Source of the DNA: Bog-473 sp963840435
Lineage (GTDB): Bacteria; Actinomycetota; Acidimicrobiia; Acidimicrobiales; RAAP-2
Assembly: GCA_963840435.1 (NCBI GenBank)
Contig: CAWIYY010000003.1
Span: 1,334,582-1,398,581, forward strand
Direction of reading: 5' to 3'
Length of the DNA: 64,000 nt
Made by a program: the position numbers and the translations under genes. Under the pieces are notes generated by a model that had not been told where the DNA came from, made no database searches, and worked only from the letters and a program-made list of their open reading frames with translations. This document shows positions 43,604-56,380 of the stretch, piece by piece (positions within the stretch are counted from its first letter, which is position 1; every line of letters starts with the position of its first letter).

Positions 43604-45904
43604 GTGAGCACCACCGCGACCTCGACGGAGGCGGCGCCACCGGTCCAGCCCGAGCCCGAGTCCGGACCGGCGCAAGGATGGTTGCTGGCCCGGTTCGGTC
43701 CCTGGTGCATCGTGGCCATCACCTGTGTCTGGGGACTGGTGGAGCTCCGGCCCGAGCTGACGGCGGTGCCCTACCTCGACGACAGCTCCATGCACGAGCA
43801 GATGGTGCGCTTCGCGGCCAGTCGCATCAAGGAGGGCCATCTCCCCCTGACGAGCTGGTTCCCGTACCTCGGGCTCGGTTCGCCCCAGTTCCTGCACTAC
43901 CAGAGCCTGCCGGCCATGACCGCCGGGGCGATCGGAACGGCAATCGACCCCGACACGGTGTTCCGCTGGTCCCTGTACCTGTTACTCGCGCTCTGGCCGC
44001 TGGTCATCTACTGGGGGGCGCGCCTGTTTGGCCTCGGCCGCTGGACCGCGGCCGGCGCGGCGGCCGTCGCTCCGTTCCTGTCGTCTTGGGCCGGCATCGG
44101 CTACGAGGACAAGGCCTACGTGTGGGCGGGCTACGGCGTGTGGACGCAGTTGTGGGCGTCGTGGACCCTGCCGCTGGCGTGGGGCTTCACCTACCGGAGC
44201 CTGCGGTCGCTGCGCGCCGTCTTCCCGGCCGTCCTCTTCATCATGCTCACGGTGGCCCTGCACTTCGAGACCGGTTACCTGGCCTTCGTGCCCCTCGTGG
44301 TCTGGCCCTTCGTGGTGCCGTCGGACCTCAAGCGTCGGCTGCTGCGAGCGGTGGCGATCGGTGCGGCCGCCCTGGCCGCCTCGGCCTGGGTGATCTACCC
44401 GCTGGTGTCCCAGTCGCACTGGGCGGCGCGCAACCAGGTCCTCGGCGGGACCGGGTTGGAGAACGGGTACGGCACCAAGGTCCTGTGGTGGCTGGTCAGC
44501 GGCCAGCTCTACGACTTCCAACGTGTCTTCCCGGTCGTCACGATCCTCGTCGGCGTGGGTCTGGTCGTGTGCATCGCCCGCTGGCGCACGTTCTTGGCCG
44601 GCCGGGCGATCGTGACCATCTGGGTGGTCACGCTTCTCATGACGCTCGGGAGGACCACCTGGGGCTTCCTCTACGACATCCTGCCGGGCAGCAGCGACAT
44701 CTTTATCCGCCGCTTCGAGATTGGCGTGCAGCTGTCGGGCATTCTGCTGGCCGGCGTCGCCATCGTGGCCATCGGGCGCTTCGTCGTCACCGAGGTGGCG
44801 CGGCTACTCCCCGCAGACAGGCGGGGCTGGACGCGGAACCCCACGAGTCACGGCCTGGTGGCCGGCCTGTGCATCGCAGTCCTCGTGATCGGACTGGCGC
44901 CGGCCTGGTGGAACATGCACACCTACGACGCCCACAACGGGACGAACATTGCGCTGCAGGCCCAAGCCGACGGGCAAGAGGGTCCGCAGATCGACCGTCT
45001 CATCGACTACGTACGCGCACATCCGCGGGGCCGGGTCTACGCCGGTGCGCCCACCAACTGGGGCATGGACTTCACCGTGGGCGCCGTGCCGGTCTTCAAG
45101 TACCTCGAGAGCAAGGACATCGACGAGGTCGGCTACACGCTGCGCACGGCGTCGCTCATGACGGACCCCGAGTATTTCTTCGACGACACCAACCCGGGCG
45201 ACTACCCGCTGTTCGGCATCGGCTATCTCATCATCCCCGAATCGATGCCGCCCCCCGTCCCCGCGTCGCTCGTGAAATGCTCGAACCAGTACTGCCTGTG
45301 GTCGCTGCCTGACGCGGGCTACATCCACGTCTACGACACCACCGGGGTGCTCGAGGCCAGCCGGGCCGACGTCGGCACCCAGAGCGAGACCCTCCTCGAC
45401 TCGCCGCTCCCCAGAGAGGACCGCGACCTCACGGTCGCCTTCAATGGCGCCGCGGCCGCGCCGCCCACCGCACCGGATGCGACCGATCTGAGCGGGCCGC
45501 CCGGGCACGTCCTGGTCCAGTCGGCCGACATGGCCAACGGGCAGGCCCGTGCGCGCGTCTCCACCAAGCGGCGGGCCACCGTGGTCCTGAGCGCGTCGTA
45601 CGACCCCGGGTGGACGGCCACGGTCGACGGGCACCCGGCCCCCACCGTCATGGTGGCGCCCGCCCTGGTCGGAGTCGTGGTGGGTCCGGGCGTGCACACG
45701 GTGACGTTCAGCTACACCGGGTTCGGGTCGTACGACGGACTGTTCGTGCTGATGCTGGTGGTCCTCGTCGGGCTGGCCGTCGGCCCGTGGCTCTGGGGGC
45801 GGACGCGGCGCCGAGGGGACCCAGAGGAGCACGCGGAAGCGGCGGAGCGCGAACACCCATTCGGCGACCAACCGGGCGCTGAGCGCGGCCACGGGTACAC
45901 GTAG
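43604..45904 (+). CDS. large multi-spanning membrane protein with YfhO-like C-terminal domain
   Basis: A 766-residue protein. Residues 30-430 contain about ten to eleven helices of the GT-C/YfhO type, with an early Asp pair in AVPYLDDSSMHEQM that could bind metal and donor. The region after 450 is extracytoplasmic, and near 660-700 has VVLSASYDPGWTATVDG and HTVTFSYTGFGSYDG, the YfhO C-terminal sandwich, before a final helix and charged tail. It probably transfers sugars to envelope glycans or lipids. The start is GTG 43604. Confidence 0.78.
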   Translation: MSTTATSTEAAPPVQPEPESGPAQGWLLARFGPWCIVAITCVWGLVELRPELTAVPYLDDSSMHEQMVRFAASRIKEGHLPLTSWFPYLGLGSPQFLHYQSLPAMTAGAIGTAIDPDTVFRWSLYLLLALWPLVIYWGARLFGLGRWTAAGAAAVAPFLSSWAGIGYEDKAYVWAGYGVWTQLWASWTLPLAWGFTYRSLRSLRAVFPAVLFIMLTVALHFETGYLAFVPLVVWPFVVPSDLKRRLLRAVAIGAAALAASAWVIYPLVSQSHWAARNQVLGGTGLENGYGTKVLWWLVSGQLYDFQRVFPVVTILVGVGLVVCIARWRTFLAGRAIVTIWVVTLLMTLGRTTWGFLYDILPGSSDIFIRRFEIGVQLSGILLAGVAIVAIGRFVVTEVARLLPADRRGWTRNPTSHGLVAGLCIAVLVIGLAPAWWNMHTYDAHNGTNIALQAQADGQEGPQIDRLIDYVRAHPRGRVYAGAPTNWGMDFTVGAVPVFKYLESKDIDEVGYTLRTASLMTDPEYFFDDTNPGDYPLFGIGYLIIPESMPPPVPASLVKCSNQYCLWSLPDAGYIHVYDTTGVLEASRADVGTQSETLLDSPLPREDRDLTVAFNGAAAAPPTAPDATDLSGPPGHVLVQSADMANGQARARVSTKRRATVVLSASYDPGWTATVDGHPAPTVMVAPALVGVVVGPGVHTVTFSYTGFGSYDGLFVLMLVVLVGLAVGPWLWGRTRRRGDPEEHAEAAEREHPFGDQPGAERGHGYT

Positions 45905-46105
45905 GCGGGCCGGCCCGAGCCGGAGCGTGCCGAGAACGGCCAGAACGATGACGGCCCGGCCCAGCTCCGGGCCCCCAGACGCGGGCCAACAATTCGGAGA
46001 GGGCCACGCCGTGGGTTACATTTCGCCCGGAATTGCGAGAGACAGGGGCGGGCCTATGAGATCAGGGCGACGGTCGGTGACCGCCCCACCCTCGGCCTCA
46101 CCGCG

Positions 46106-46855
46106 ATGACGGCCACCGGCAATTTCTGCGGTTCCTGTGGGCTCCCCGCAGCCGACGGCGCCTCGTTCTGCCCCGGATGCGGGCAACCACTGGCGACGGC
46201 CGCGCCGGCCGCGCCGATCGGGCAGCCGTGCACTCCGCCCACCGGCGCCACCCTGGGCGAGGCGCCGCCGCCACCGCCTCCGCCACCCCCGAGCTACGGG
46301 GCGACTGCCGGGTACGGCGTGCCCACTCCACCACCTCCGGGCTACGGCGCCCCGCCGTACGGCCAGAACGTCTTCCCGGGTCCACCCATGGTGGTGGGGC
46401 GGGAGACGAACGGGCTGGCTGTTGCATCGCTGGTGCTCGGCATCATCTGGGTGCTCGGGATCGGATCCATCCTCGCCGTCGTCTTCGGCTTCGTGGCCCG
46501 GAAGCAGATCCGCCAGAGCGGCGGACGTCAGAGCGGCGGGGGCATGGCGGTGGCCGGCATCATCCTGGGCTTCGTCGGCGTTCTCGGCCTGATCCTCTGG
46601 ATCGCCCTGGTGGCCGTCCTGGCCACGACGATCGACCACTGCGTCAGCGACAACGACAACGGCAACAACGTGACCTGCACGGACGTCACCGTGGGCAACA
46701 GCGGCACGACGTCCAGCTATTCAGGGAGTGCCGGGCTGGGCAGTGGACCGGGCAACGTCGGGAACGCCTCGAACTCGGGTTTTAGCGGCGACGCCGCCTT
46801 CGGGAGCAGCGGGAGTAGCGGGACAGGGGCCACCCAGAGCACACTGAGCGAGTGA
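46106..46855 (+). CDS. zinc-ribbon, proline-rich, DUF4190 membrane protein
   Basis: A 249-residue modular protein: an N-terminal zinc ribbon (FCGSCG...FCPGCG, residues 8-26), a proline-rich stretch with nine consecutive Pro and Tyr-Gly repeats (52-95), a DUF4190 unit with two helices (GLAVASLVLGIIWVLGIGSI and MAVAGIILGFVGVLGLILWI), and an extracytoplasmic Gly/Ser/Asn-rich tail with Cys pairs. The function is unknown. It is coupled to the LEH-like gene by a 4-base overlap. Confidence 0.8.
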   Translation: MTATGNFCGSCGLPAADGASFCPGCGQPLATAAPAAPIGQPCTPPTGATLGEAPPPPPPPPPSYGATAGYGVPTPPPPGYGAPPYGQNVFPGPPMVVGRETNGLAVASLVLGIIWVLGIGSILAVVFGFVARKQIRQSGGRQSGGGMAVAGIILGFVGVLGLILWIALVAVLATTIDHCVSDNDNGNNVTCTDVTVGNSGTTSSYSGSAGLGSGPGNVGNASNSGFSGDAAFGSSGSSGTGATQSTLSE

Positions 46856-47325
46856 GCGAGACCGGGGCGGCGGCGGGCAACGGATCGTCGACCGGCGGCG
46901 GGCACAGCCCCGAGGAGGTCGTCATCGACTTCCTGCTGGCGCTGGCCCACAACGATCTCGACGCCGCGCTCGACCTGGTCACCGAGGACCTCGAGTACAG
47001 CAACGTGTCGTTGCCCACCATCCACGGACGGGCGGCCCTCGAGCGCCTGGCCCGTCCCCTCCTGCGACCCGGGCGCATGGGCTTCGACGTCCATCTGAAC
47101 CACGTGGCGGCCGACGGCGAGGTGGTGCTCACCGATCGCATCGACGAGCTCAACTTCCGCCGCTTCGCCGCCTGTTTCTGGGTTTACGGCCGCTTCGTCG
47201 TGCGCGACGGGAAGATCGCCGTGTGGCGCGACTCGTTCGACTGGCTCGACGTGACGATCGGCAATGTGCGCGCCCTGCTCGGCCTGCTCGTCCCGTCGCT
47301 CAACCGCACGCTGCCCCCCGACTGA
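46852..47325 (+). CDS. limonene-epoxide-hydrolase-like (SnoaL fold) protein
   Basis: A 157-residue protein with an LEH-type core: VIDFLLALAHNDLDAALDLV, NVSLPTIHGRAALERL, VVLTDRIDELNF and GRFVVRDGKIAVWRDSFDW. The Asp-Arg-Asp arrangement (DRIDEL and RDSFD) is consistent with epoxide hydrolase activity, but the natural substrate is unknown. The start is GTG, overlapping the previous stop by 4 bases. Confidence 0.8.
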   Translation: MSETGAAAGNGSSTGGGHSPEEVVIDFLLALAHNDLDAALDLVTEDLEYSNVSLPTIHGRAALERLARPLLRPGRMGFDVHLNHVAADGEVVLTDRIDELNFRRFAACFWVYGRFVVRDGKIAVWRDSFDWLDVTIGNVRALLGLLVPSLNRTLPPD

Positions 47326-47339
47326 AGGGGCCGGCGGCC

Positions 47340-47363
47340 CGGGGGCTCCGAAGGGGAGCCCCG
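47340..47363. terminator. strong hairpin between convergent genes
   Basis: CGGGGGCTCC-gaag-GGGAGCCCCG folds into a 9-base stem with one bulged G, between the stops of the LEH-like gene and the DUF2630 gene. No T-run follows. It probably acts in both directions. Confidence 0.7.
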
Positions 47364-47373
47364 ACCGTGGCGG

Positions 47374-47616
47374 TTACTGCAGGTAGCCCTCGACCGTTCC
47401 GGTTGAGCGCTCGTGGGCCTGATCGGGATCCTGCCCCGCACTCCGCTTGGCCCGGCGCTGGCGCAGCATGTCCCACATCTTGTCCAGGGTGACTTCGAGT
47501 TCCTCCTTGCGCCTGCGCTCGTCGTCGCTCAAGCCCTCGCCGACGTGCGCCTCTTCGAGCCGCTGCTCCTCCGCAGCCAGCTCGTTGATGCGGGTCACGA
47601 TGTCCTGGTCGTCCAT
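47374..47616 (-). CDS. DUF2630 small protein
   Basis: An 80-residue helical hairpin protein beginning MDDQDIVTRINELAAEEQRL and containing a heptad-like DERRRKEELEVTLDKMWDML, as in DUF2630. It is common in actinobacteria and its function is unknown. GGAG lies just before the ATG. It follows lon on the same strand by 44 bases and may share its transcript. Confidence 0.85.
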   Translation of the reverse strand: MDDQDIVTRINELAAEEQRLEEAHVGEGLSDDERRRKEELEVTLDKMWDMLRQRRAKRSAGQDPDQAHERSTGTVEGYLQ

Positions 47617-47660
47617 GCTGCTCCGATCACCTGGTTGCCGACGTGCCAGTCTGCCCGCGC

Positions 47661-50033
<2,373 letters not shown>

Positions 50034-50186
50034 CGGGTTTGTGTCCTTTTGTAATGCCGTAATGGCAATTCCTCTGACTGGTCAACCATATGGGTGGCGA
50101 GGTCATTCCCGTGCAGTCGGGGTCACACCCCCGACCAGGTCCGGCGAGCCGGACGGGCGGCCCCGCCAGGGGCATACGCTGGGGCA

Positions 50187-50525
50187 ATGGTCAGATCAGA
50201 GGGACCATCCGAGGGACCATCCGAGGGAAGAGAAGTCCACCCCGCCGGCGGCACGACCCTGGCCCCGGCCCGGCCCGAGCCGGAGATGGACGACGGTGAC
50301 CACGACCGCTTCGCCCACATCGTGCTCGAGGGCTACACGCCCAAGAAGGGCGGCGACTACGTGGCGCTGGGGCCCAGCGTGGTGGAGGGGATCGTCAACC
50401 GCACCGCCGTGCGGGCCCTGTGCGGCAAGGAGTGGGTGCCCGGGCGCGACCCCAAGCGCTACGGCCTCTGCCCGACCTGCAAGGAGATCGCCGAGTCGAT
50501 GGGCTGGAAGATCCCAGCCACCTGA
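50187..50525 (+). CDS. DUF3039 zinc-binding small protein
   Basis: A 112-residue protein whose C-terminal 70 residues match DUF3039: HIVLEGYTPKKGG, VNRTAVRALCGKEWVPGRDP and YGLCPTCKEIAESMGW, with three Cys and probably a His as zinc ligands. The N-terminus contains a 2.5-copy tandem repeat of the 12-base unit GAGGGACCATCC (50199-50228) encoding EGPSEGPSEGR, which likely varies in length between strains. It is divergent from lon. Confidence 0.82.
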   Translation: MVRSEGPSEGPSEGREVHPAGGTTLAPARPEPEMDDGDHDRFAHIVLEGYTPKKGGDYVALGPSVVEGIVNRTAVRALCGKEWVPGRDPKRYGLCPTCKEIAESMGWKIPAT

Positions 50526-50637
50526 GGGGACCCGTGAGCGGGGGTCGACCGGGGATCTGTGACGGGGACCCGCTCGTTCGCTACCGTGCGGCTGACTTCG
50601 AGAACGGCGGGCCGGCCGGCATGCGAAAGGGGCCCCG

Positions 50638-51755
<1,118 letters not shown>

Positions 51756-51759
<4 letters not shown>

Positions 51760-52661
51760 GCGGCGGCACCAGCACGCTCAAGGTGCGGCGACGCAAGGAG
51801 GCCATGCTGGCCTACGCCCTGCTGCTGCCGGCGCTGGTCCTCTTCGGCGTGTTCTCCTTCTATCCCTTCCTGCGCAACTTCAAGCTCATGCTCTACGAGA
51901 CGCCGCCGGTGCCCGGGCTGCCGGCCCACTACGTGGGGCTGCACCAGATCGTCCCCACCATCACCTCGACCCAGTTCACCCAGAGCCTGGTCACCACGCT
52001 GGTCTTCGTGGTGCTGGTGGTGCCGATCAGCCTCATCCTCGGGCTGGCCCTGGCCGTGGCGGCCCACCGCAAACTCAAGGGGATGGGGGTCTACCGCATG
52101 ATCTTCTCCTCGACGGTGGTGAGCTCGGTGGCGGTGGCCTCGGTCGTCTTCGGCACGCTGCTCAACCCCGTGGTCGGCCTGCTGCCCTGGCTCGGCATCA
52201 ACCCCAGCCCGCCGGCGCTGGAGAGCTCGACCTGGGCCCTGCCCGCGGTGGCGGTGATCACCATCTGGCAGTTCCTCGGGCTGTCCTTCATCATCATGTC
52301 GGCCGGACTGCAGTCGGTGCCCGACGAGCTGATGGAGGCGGCCCGCATCGACGGGGCGGGCGCCTGGGTCCGCTTCTGGCGCATGACGGTGCCGCTGCTC
52401 TCCCCCACCATCTTCTTCGCAGTGGTGGTGAGCACCATCTACGCCTTCCAGGCCTTCGGCGCGGTGGACATCCTCATCGGTGCGCCCAACGCGGTGCGGC
52501 TGCACACCAACGTGCTGATCTACAACATCGTCAACACGCTCCAGATCGACAACAACCCGGGGGCGGCGGCCATCATGGCGACCGTCCTGTTCTTGATACT
52601 GCTCGGGCTCACCCTGGTCCAGATGCGACTGCTCGAACGGCGGGTGACCTATGCCCGCTGA
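51756..52661 (+). CDS. ugpA: ABC importer permease, UgpA family
   Basis: A 301-residue inner-membrane permease with six helices. The EAA loop that contacts the ATPase is EAARIDGAGAWVRFWRMTVP. The start GTG 51756 overlaps the ATPase stop (GTGA); GTG 51753 is equally possible. It overlaps the second permease by 11 bases. Confidence 0.9.
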
Positions 52662-53571
52662 TGTGGCGCCCGACGGTGCGGGGACGGCCCCTTCGACGCC
52701 GGGCGCGCCGCCAGCGGGCCCGGACCGGCGGCCCTCCGCTCCGGCCCGCCGCTCGCGGCGCTGGCGCACCATCGGCAGCTACTCGCTGCTGACGGCGGGG
52801 GCCATCGTGGTGCTCTTCCCGATCTACGTGACGGTGGTCAACTCGCTGCTCGTCCCCGACCAGTTGGTCCGGCAGCCGCCCCCGCTCTTCCCGACCGACC
52901 CGCAGTGGAGCCACTACGCCACCGCCTGGACGTCGGGTCAGATGTCCAAGTACATGACCACCTCGGCCATCATGACGGTGGCCATCGTGGCCGGCCAGAT
53001 CGTCACCTCGACCCTGGCCGCCTACGCCTTCGCCTTCTTGCGCTTCCCGTTCAAGCGCACCCTCTTCGTCCTCTGCCTCACCACGCTGATGATCCCGCTC
53101 GAGGTGACGTTCATCACCAACCTCGACACCATCAGCTCGCTGCACTGGTTCAACACCTACGAGGGGCTGGCCGTGCCCTTCATGGCCACGGGGTTCGGCA
53201 TCTTCCTGCTGCGCCAGGCCTTCCTGCAGATCCCGCGCGACCTGCAGGAGGCGGCCCAGCTCGACGGGTACGGGCACCTGCGCTTCATGACCCGGGTGGC
53301 CGTGCCGCTGGCCCGCCCCTCGCTGGCCGCCCTCGGCGTCTTCTCCTTCCTCGGGGCCTGGAACCAATACCTGTGGCCGCTCGTCTCGACCGGCGGGACC
53401 ACGCCGCTCAACACGGTGCAGATCGGGCTCAAGCAGCTCATCGGCACCGAGGTGTCGCAGATCCCGGTCTCGCTGGCCGGTGCGGTCATCGCCTTCGTGC
53501 CTCTGGTCATCCTGCTCCTCGTCTTCCAGAAGCAGCTGGTGCGCAGCCTCACCGCGGGAGCCGTCAAGTAA
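52651..53571 (+). CDS. ugpE: ABC importer permease, UgpE family
   Basis: A 306-residue permease with a 35-residue Pro-rich cytoplasmic lead and six helices. EAA loop EAAQLDGYGHLRFMTRVAVP. It forms the heterodimeric channel with the preceding permease. The final helix region ends with FQKQLVRSLTAGAVK, as in carbohydrate-uptake family permeases. Confidence 0.9.
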   Translation: MPADVAPDGAGTAPSTPGAPPAGPDRRPSAPARRSRRWRTIGSYSLLTAGAIVVLFPIYVTVVNSLLVPDQLVRQPPPLFPTDPQWSHYATAWTSGQMSKYMTTSAIMTVAIVAGQIVTSTLAAYAFAFLRFPFKRTLFVLCLTTLMIPLEVTFITNLDTISSLHWFNTYEGLAVPFMATGFGIFLLRQAFLQIPRDLQEAAQLDGYGHLRFMTRVAVPLARPSLAALGVFSFLGAWNQYLWPLVSTGGTTPLNTVQIGLKQLIGTEVSQIPVSLAGAVIAFVPLVILLLVFQKQLVRSLTAGAVK

Positions 53572-53617
53572 CCAGGGTGCCCACCGGCCGCGGGGCGGCG
53601 GGTGGTAGGCATAGGAG

Positions 53618-55030
53618 ATGCGGACCTCACGACTCCCCCGTCTCGCCGCGGCAGCCCTCTTCGTCACCACGGCCAGCGGCGCGGTGGCGGCGGGCGTCGT
53701 CGCAAGCGCTCCGGCACCGGCCGGCGCGGCCAGCCTGCCCGCCTGCAATCTCAAGGCGCTGGCCAGCCACAAGGGCCCCGTCGACATCACCTTCTGGAAC
53801 TCGATGGTGCAGGCCAACGGTCAGACGCTGGCCGCCATCACCAGCGCCTTCAACTCCTCGCAGACCAAGGTGCACGTGACCCTGGTCAACCAGGCCAGCT
53901 ACGACGACACCTGGCAGAAGTACGAGGCCGGCCTGTCCAACGGACAGCTGCCCGACGCCGTGCAGCTCGAGGACCAGCGCACCCAGGCCGCCGTCGACAC
54001 CCAGTCCTTCCTCCCCGTGCAGTCGTGCATGAACGCGGCCAAGTACTCGACGAGCGACTACCTGGCCCGCCCGCTCAACTACTGGAAGGTCAACGGCGTG
54101 CAGTGGGCCTTGCCCTTCGCCGTGTCGGCGCCGATCGTGTACTACAACCAGAACGCGTTCACCAAGGCCGGGCTGAACCCGGCCGACCCGCCCCTGACCC
54201 TGCCCCAGATGCTGAGCGACGCCAAGGCGCTCAAGGCGTCGGGGAGCGGCATGGGCCTCGTCCTCGACCCCTGGCACCTCGAGACCTGGCTGGCCACGGC
54301 CAACCAGCTCTTCGTGAACAACAAGAACGGGCGCTCGAGCCGGGCCACCCAGGGCGCCTTCAACACCAAGGTGGCGGTCAACATCTTCAGCCAGCTCAAG
54401 CAGCTGGTGACGTCGGGCGACGCCACCACCAACCCCTCGAGCGGGCCGGACGAGTACGACAACCTGCTCGGCATCGGCAGCGGCAAGTACGGCATGACCA
54501 TTGAGACGTCGGCCGCACTGGGCACGGTGACGCAACTGCTGAACGGCGGCCAGTACGCCAGCGTGAAGCTGGGCATCGGGCCCTTCCCGGTCTACAGCTC
54601 CTCGGTCAAGGGCGGGATCGAGCCGGGCGGCTCCGGCGTGTACATCTCGAACAAGGTCCCGGCCATCGACCAGGCGGCGGCGTGGCAGTACCTGTCCTAC
54701 ATCTGCAACACGCAGTCCCAGGCGACCTGGGCCGCGGGCACGGGCTACATCCCGGTGCGCAAGTCGTCGGCCGCAACCGCCACGGTGCAGCACCTCTGGA
54801 CGACCAACCCGGGCTACAAGGTGGCCTACAACGAGATCAACAACGGCATCAACACACCGGCCACCCAGGGCTCGGTCATCGGCCCCTACGCCGACGTGCG
54901 CACCGACGTGCAGAACGCCGAGATCGCCATGTACACCAACGGCCTGTCACCGGCCAACGCGGTGAAGACGGCGGAGCAGACGGTCAACAGCACCATCTCG
55001 GCGTACAACAGCCGGCTCGGCGCCTCCTAG
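53618..55030 (+). CDS. ugpB: extracellular solute-binding protein, UgpB-like
   Basis: A 470-residue exported binding protein with a signal peptide (residues 1-37, ending AGAAS). The mature part has the family start VDITFWNSMVQANGQTLAAI and a typical SYDDTWQKYEAGLSNGQLPD. Two lobes are implied by the length. The ligand may be glycerol 3-phosphate, a glycerophosphodiester or a sugar; the closest resemblance is UgpB. Glycerol kinase elsewhere in the window supports a glycerol-phosphate role only weakly. Confidence 0.87.
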   Translation: MRTSRLPRLAAAALFVTTASGAVAAGVVASAPAPAGAASLPACNLKALASHKGPVDITFWNSMVQANGQTLAAITSAFNSSQTKVHVTLVNQASYDDTWQKYEAGLSNGQLPDAVQLEDQRTQAAVDTQSFLPVQSCMNAAKYSTSDYLARPLNYWKVNGVQWALPFAVSAPIVYYNQNAFTKAGLNPADPPLTLPQMLSDAKALKASGSGMGLVLDPWHLETWLATANQLFVNNKNGRSSRATQGAFNTKVAVNIFSQLKQLVTSGDATTNPSSGPDEYDNLLGIGSGKYGMTIETSAALGTVTQLLNGGQYASVKLGIGPFPVYSSSVKGGIEPGGSGVYISNKVPAIDQAAAWQYLSYICNTQSQATWAAGTGYIPVRKSSAATATVQHLWTTNPGYKVAYNEINNGINTPATQGSVIGPYADVRTDVQNAEIAMYTNGLSPANAVKTAEQTVNSTISAYNSRLGAS

Positions 55031-55310
55031 GGAGCCGGCGCCCCCTCGGTCGCCGCCTGGCCAGAGCGAGGAGGAGCCGCTCTGAGAAGGGACGATGCCG
55101 GTGCGGGGCCACTCGGCCTGGCCTTGGGCGGGCCCCTGAGGCCAGGTCACCCGGGCAGACACCGGGCGCCACCATGTGAGCCCGGGGCGGCCACCGGGTA
55201 GAGCAACACCAGGGTGTCGGCGCACCATCCCGGCAGACGAGGCCTGGCCCTCGGTACGCTCGGACACCAAGGCGACATCAGGCCATCTTCGAGTCCGAGG
55301 GGAGGTGCAG

Positions 55311-56198
55311 GTGTCCGAACACGACCTCGATCCCAAGGCAGGACTGACCGCGCTCCGGGTCATGTACGAGCTCAACCCCGAGGGCGTGGTCTTCACCCAT
55401 GCCGACGACGGCCGCGTCCTGTCGGCCAACCCGGCCGCCTGCGCCATCCTGGGCATGGCCGAGGAGGAGATCCTGCGCCGCGGGCGCGACGGCATCTGGG
55501 ATCCCGACGATGCCCGCTGGGTCCTCGGCTACGAGATCGCCCACCGCACCGGGCAGGTGATGGGGTCGGCCCGGGTGCGCCGGGGCGACGGCGCGGCGAT
55601 CGAGGTCGAGGTCAACGCCCACCACTTCACCGGGGCCGACGGGTTGAAGTGGGGCTGCCTCATCTTCCGCGACGTCACCACCCAGGTCGACGCCGAGGCG
55701 CGGGTGGCCGAGCTCACCATGCGGCTCGAGCAATTGTCCGTCGGGGACGAGCTGACCGGGCTGACCAACCGGCGCGGCCTGGCCAACGCCGGCGCCGAGC
55801 TGCTCGGGCTGGCCGACCAGGGAGGATGCGAGGTGCAGGTCCTCTTCGTGGACGTGCGCGCTCTGGCCGACCTCAACGAACGGCTCGGCCACGAGGCCGG
55901 TGACGCGGCCCTCCAGGCGGTGGCCCGGGCCCTGCGGGTCACCTTCCGTCGCTCCGACGTCGTGGCCCGCATCGGCGGCACCCTCTTCGCCGTCATCGCC
56001 CTGGACCTGCACGAGGATCAGCGGGGCGGCGTGGAGAAGCGCATCATGGAACATCTGACCAATGCCGAGACGGTGCGCTACGTCGGCGACGACATCGAGG
56101 TCCGCCTGGGCTGGACGACGCGCCTTCCGGGCGACGACACCCCGCTCGAGGAGCTGATCGGCCGCTCGGCCCGTTCCCGGCGCACCGCCGCCTACTGA
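55311..56198 (+). CDS. PAS-GGDEF protein with degenerate GGDEF signature
   Basis: A 295-residue cytoplasmic protein starting at GTG 55311 behind GGGGAGG. A PAS domain (VMYELNPEGVVFTHADDG to WGCLIFRDVTTQ) is followed by a coiled segment and a GGDEF-fold domain (DELTGLTNRRGLANAG, FVDVRALADLNERLGHEAGD). The catalytic GGDEF loop is replaced by IGGTLFAV, so diguanylate cyclase activity is unlikely. It may bind a nucleotide or a partner instead. It is followed by a paralogue in tandem and lies between the Ugp and sulfate importers. Confidence 0.82.
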   Translation: MSEHDLDPKAGLTALRVMYELNPEGVVFTHADDGRVLSANPAACAILGMAEEEILRRGRDGIWDPDDARWVLGYEIAHRTGQVMGSARVRRGDGAAIEVEVNAHHFTGADGLKWGCLIFRDVTTQVDAEARVAELTMRLEQLSVGDELTGLTNRRGLANAGAELLGLADQGGCEVQVLFVDVRALADLNERLGHEAGDAALQAVARALRVTFRRSDVVARIGGTLFAVIALDLHEDQRGGVEKRIMEHLTNAETVRYVGDDIEVRLGWTTRLPGDDTPLEELIGRSARSRRTAAY

Positions 56199-56380
56199 AC
56201 GGTCCATCACCAGCTCGGGTCGCAGGCAGGCCGCGGCGCGGCGGGCTGAAAGTCACAAGGGAGCGGTGGATCCTTCCCTCGAGCGGGCGCGCTTCGTAAC
56301 ATCATTCACAGGAGCGCCTGCCCACTGCAGTCGGGCACGGGCAGACGCGGGGTCGAACGGGTCACGTGGTCGAGGGGAAC

